DNA from: Saitoella complicata NRRL Y-17804
Taxonomy: Eukaryota; Ascomycota; Saitoellomycetes; Saitoellales; Saitoellaceae
NCBI RefSeq assembly: GCF_001661265.1
Contig: NW_017566992.1
Location: forward strand, 465,514-529,513
Direction: 5' to 3'
DNA: 64,000 bases
The notes under the pieces were generated by a model, which saw nothing but the letters and a program-made list of their open reading frames with translations, was not told where the DNA came from and did no database searches. Positions within the stretch are counted from its first letter, which is position 1. Each line of letters starts with the position of its first letter. The position numbers were made by a program, and so were the translations under genes. Below are positions 60,757 through 64,000 of this stretch, in pieces.

Positions 60757-63353
60757 GATTGCCTATAAGTTGGTCTTGATGCAGGTCGTTGTTCTCAAGT
60801 TTGCCGACGGCTGTTTCGCGGCCGGCTCTTGAAGGACGGGTAGGTGCAGCTGGAGCTGCGCAATGATGCAATACAAATCGCTGCAGCATCTTTATGTGTT
60901 TGTTTGCATGAGAGCCTTTATTCGAGCATATTGTGCTGTTTCGACGCTCTGGCACGCTTCGACTTTGTGTGATCCCCCGATCAGATCTGAATGTATGATA
61001 ACTCCACATGATCTGACACACAATCCCTGTCCTCATACCGTAGCTGGTCGACAGGAATTTTACATCAAATCATGCGTGGTTCGGTCCTATGAAGACTGTT
61101 CTGGGGGCTTACTTACTCGCCGGCGGAGAAGAAAACCGCATGAAGAAATCGCAGTTGGTGAATCCAGATGGAAGACGCGTCCACGGTGGGAACGTTCATT
61201 CTTAACCATTTCTCAGACGAACAGAGGGCCAGATTTGGTATCCCGGTCGACTCTCTGACTGCAATGCCGTGTCCCAGGATATCATCAGCTCGAGAGAAAC
61301 TTCCGAGTAGGGTACCGGGCCTGGTCGTTCCGTACATGTAGTATTGACTCTGTGCGGACTTTACGCCAAGGCTTCTTGCGAAGCAACGTCCGTGGTGATG
61401 CCCTGCTGGTTTCGTTGCAGTCGCAGATACTAGGGGATGTGCGGCGTGTATCAGCTGTCAGACAAGTGCCTTAAATGTAGTTTGATGTCTACAGCTTCTC
61501 AGCTGCTGATGCGGTCAGACAGGCCTTGCCTCCTCTCGGTTTCGAGCCCGCTGATTCACATCTTGATCCATCGTGCGCGCAACTCCTCCATGAATTCAGT
61601 GTCGTGTTTGACGACATGCTCGCAGGCGTCCTGTTGCTCACATCGTCGTTCGCATCGTACTGACGAGCCTGTCCTGACATTTCACCTCCGATTGCAATTG
61701 CTCGCCGCATCGGCACCAGAATCTCTCAAAGGGTATCGACTTACGCCGTCATTATGAAGATGAAGATGGGCACAGAGATGGTCTGTCTGCGACACGAAGA
61801 AACGTCAACCAGCCTCGCCCATCGGCAAAATGTTACATGAACGATGGTCTCAGCTCATGGCGCATAACCAATTCCAGGTAGTGATGATCGTGGACCGCAA
61901 TTCTCGCTTCTCGGTGATTGGAATAACATATGCGGTAGCCACCATGTAGCCCTGATGCCAGGCCAAGTAAGCGAGGTGCAATTGCTTGCAAATAAGCGAG
62001 GAATGTTGACCGAAATGCAATTCGGCGCTTTCAATTGGTGACTTAGACCAGCCGTCGCAGTCACCTTCAGCAGCTGCACACACCTGAACAGGCATCGAAA
62101 ACTTCATTGACATGTACATGAACTGTCGCAAATCTTGTACTGACATTTTCATCGACGCACGACATACCCAGCGGCTCGCATTCATTCCCGCCGTCTCGGG
62201 TTACGTCCAGAGCCTCCTCACGAGATCCGAAGTAGAGCCCTTTCACATGAAATCTCCTATCGCTGCATGACCCGAATGCTCGGTACGATGTCAATGTACA
62301 AATTTTGAGACTGCCGTTGTATATATCCAGCGACCACGATGTCCCCGGGCAAACTGTTCGCATGAATCCCATGGCCACGTGCAGGTGTAACCTAAACGAA
62401 CCCTGAAGTCATACGATATATCACTTAAGGGATCGCCGGCCTCATCAACATCGCTAACCTCCGAACTCGTCAGGCCGTCCGAGACCCGTCCGATCCCACG
62501 GCCCGCTCGTAGCCAAATGTAAAGTCCAATCTCGGAGATACCTTCAGCTCATCTCGCGATCAACTTCCGACGGGAGCGTAAGATGAGCATCTGAATAAGA
62601 TTATGGAAGATTACATTCTCATCTGATATAGCGGAATGAGATTACCTCGGTTGCGATAGTAATTGCGTGATTCAATTGCAATCTCGGAGCCCCGCACGCT
62701 ATATGGCCGGGTGCAAATGTCGCCAATGGCTTCGTCGGTTGTACCTTTCATGAGACAAAAGGAAACTGTAAGTGACTGAATGTCGGGTAAACCATCTAGA
62801 AATTAGCTGTCATGAACGTCTCCTGGGTTAATCCGAGGTTGAAATGGGATGGGATGAAGAAACAATTGCCAAAGTGATACTTGTTCAATTTCTTAAGCGC
62901 TTTCCCTCGTCGCTCCTCCTATAGAGCTAAGCAAATAAACTTCTAGAGGATATATCTGGTCAAAACGGATATCCTTCAAACTGCTGCTCGTCGTCGTCCC
63001 TCTTCGTCCTCCTCAAAAGATCCAAAAACATAAGATATAGGTATACGTCCATAGCCATAGCGATAGCAACAAATAAACAATAGCAAATACTGCGTGAACA
63101 CGAAATCCTCCCGGCCATACGCAAAACCCGCAAGTATGGAACTGACGAAACCCATGTACAGCCCGCTGCTGTGGTTTCCCGTTCGCTGAGATCTGTCCTT
63201 ACAATTCAAGATTGCTTCCCGTCGTCCCAACCCAAAAATATATGCCGCCCTTTTGTTTCCAACTCCATAATAAATGATGTGCGATGCTCCAAAAATTCTC
63301 TTCTCATCTCATCTTGTTTCTCTTCGATGCGGGGTATCGTTGAGATCAGATCT
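60757..63353. other. 2.6-kb region without a convincing gene
   Basis: On the minus strand, an ORF from ATG 62372 to about 62080 (MGFMRTVCPGTSWSLDIYNG...) and an overlapping one to 61850 (HFGQHSSLICKQLHLAYLAWHQGY) have protein-like composition. They might be exons of a gene or pseudogene, but no family or start-to-stop model emerges. The right part is AT-rich 3' flank of the homeobox gene. Confidence 0.4.
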
Positions 63354-64000
63354 CTACATGACCGAGTACCTCCGGTCGTTGCCGTGGTACTGTCCCTGAT
63401 GATGCTGCTGCTGGCCATTCCACTGACCACCACGGGGTCCACCCATCTGGTCATGGCCAGGATGGCGTCTCTGCTGGTGACCATACCCATCATCCATATA
63501 CTCACCACCACCTCCCATCTGCGGCGGCGGCGGCGGAGGCGGTGGTCCCCAACTCCCACTCGAATGATGCCCATGCCCATGTCCCGATTCCTGCGACGAG
63601 ATGCCATGTTGCCCAATCAACTCTCCACGTTGCTGAACCTCCCTCAACACCTCCCACCCACCCTTCTCATCATCCATAGCCCCCGGCCTCCCCCTCCCCT
63701 CCTCAACTTCCCGATCCGCATCCGACATCGGCGGTGGCGTCCCCGACCCCGGCGTAAGTCCCGCATCAACCCTCAACCTCGCCCTCCACCCCTGCCTCCG
63801 ATTCTGGAACCAAATCTGTACGGTCCGCGGGGACATACACAGCTGTTTCCCGAGCGCGATACGGAGTTCGGTGGAGGGGAAGAATGTCTTTGCGAAGACT
63901 TTGTTGAGGACGGAGAGTTGGGTTGTTGTAGCGCGTTTGCGTTTGGGTTTTACGCTTTGGATGGCCGGGGTTGAGGAGGTTGAGATGTGGGGGGATGCAG
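63354..64000 (-). CDS. homeodomain transcription factor, 3' part
   Basis: Partial: the frame stays open to the window edge, so the start is outside. The visible 215 codons begin just before a homeodomain (about the first 75 residues). It has KPKRKRATTTQLSVLNKVFAK (helix 1), FFPSTELRIALGKQLCMS (helix 2) and RTVQIWFQNRRQGWRAR (recognition helix 3 with the invariant WFxNRR). The long C-terminal tail is Gly/Gln/His/Pro-rich with an eight-proline run, ending RRYSVM, and is presumably disordered. Fungal relatives include Pho2- and Yox1-like regulators; I cannot choose between them. Confidence 0.9.
   Translation of the reverse strand, partial: ASPHISTSSTPAIQSVKPKRKRATTTQLSVLNKVFAKTFFPSTELRIALGKQLCMSPRTVQIWFQNRRQGWRARLRVDAGLTPGSGTPPPMSDADREVEEGRGRPGAMDDEKGGWEVLREVQQRGELIGQHGISSQESGHGHGHHSSGSWGPPPPPPPPQMGGGGEYMDDGYGHQQRRHPGHDQMGGPRGGQWNGQQQHHQGQYHGNDRRYSVM

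Noticed and set aside
1-64000. CRISPR arrays, insertion sequences, retroelements, prophage or rRNA
   Set aside because: No regularly spaced repeats, no transposase, integrase or reverse-transcriptase motifs and no rRNA-like sequence were seen on reading the window.

Overview
The window looks like nuclear DNA of a fungus, most likely a filamentous ascomycete (inference). Reasons: a fused URA2-type carbamoyl-phosphate synthase/aspartate transcarbamylase, a fungal-order betaine-lipid synthase, an Argonaute, a chitin synthase-like enzyme, a PHO80-type cyclin, a peroxisomal malate synthase, TTAGGG-type telomere units, and short introns (about 50-170 nt) with CTAAC/CTAAT branch sites. Most genes have no intron or one. 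Strands alternate gene by gene and there are no operons. I recognise no transposase or reverse transcriptase, no CRISPR array, no rRNA and no complete tRNA.

Layout. 0-17 kb is dense housekeeping: URA2 (5' end outside the window), a membrane-anchored short-chain dehydrogenase with a GC-AG intron, BTA1, cytosolic beta-mannosidase, a chitin synthase-like GT2 enzyme ending in a CaaX box, a GH18-like protein, and a small two-exon gene matching the serine palmitoyltransferase small subunit. 17.2-19.5 kb is empty. 19.5-26.2 kb holds a protein of unknown function, a chromate (CHR) transporter, a Sel1-repeat protein whose last four residues equal those of the chitin synthase-like protein, and a lipase-3-like protein without its nucleophile serine. 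At 26.3-26.6 kb a zinc-finger ORF runs into a 40-bp perfect palindrome of telomere repeats. An anion:cation symporter-type MFS gene follows.

29-33.6 kb is the most unusual block: three tandem minus-strand members (one apparently intact, two damaged) of a protein family I do not recognise, interspersed with three tRNA-like pol III elements. 33.6-55.5 kb is again conserved: an MCT-type MFS transporter divergent from Argonaute, an unknown protein, TRM44 divergent from a damaged TYW3, MPC2 divergent from NDUFA2, glucokinase, a DUF262 protein, a cyclin, and malate synthase ending in AKL. 56.0-59.6 kb is a second tandem family of unknown coiled-coil proteins, its third copy broken. An F-box-like protein, 2.6 kb with no convincing gene, and the 3' part of a homeodomain factor finish the window.

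Functional links: BTA1, the SPT small subunit and the dehydrogenase touch lipid metabolism; MPC2, NDUFA2, glucokinase and malate synthase touch carbon and energy metabolism; TRM44 and TYW3 both modify tRNA. Splice sites were placed by eye from reading frame and consensus, so exact boundaries are predictions.
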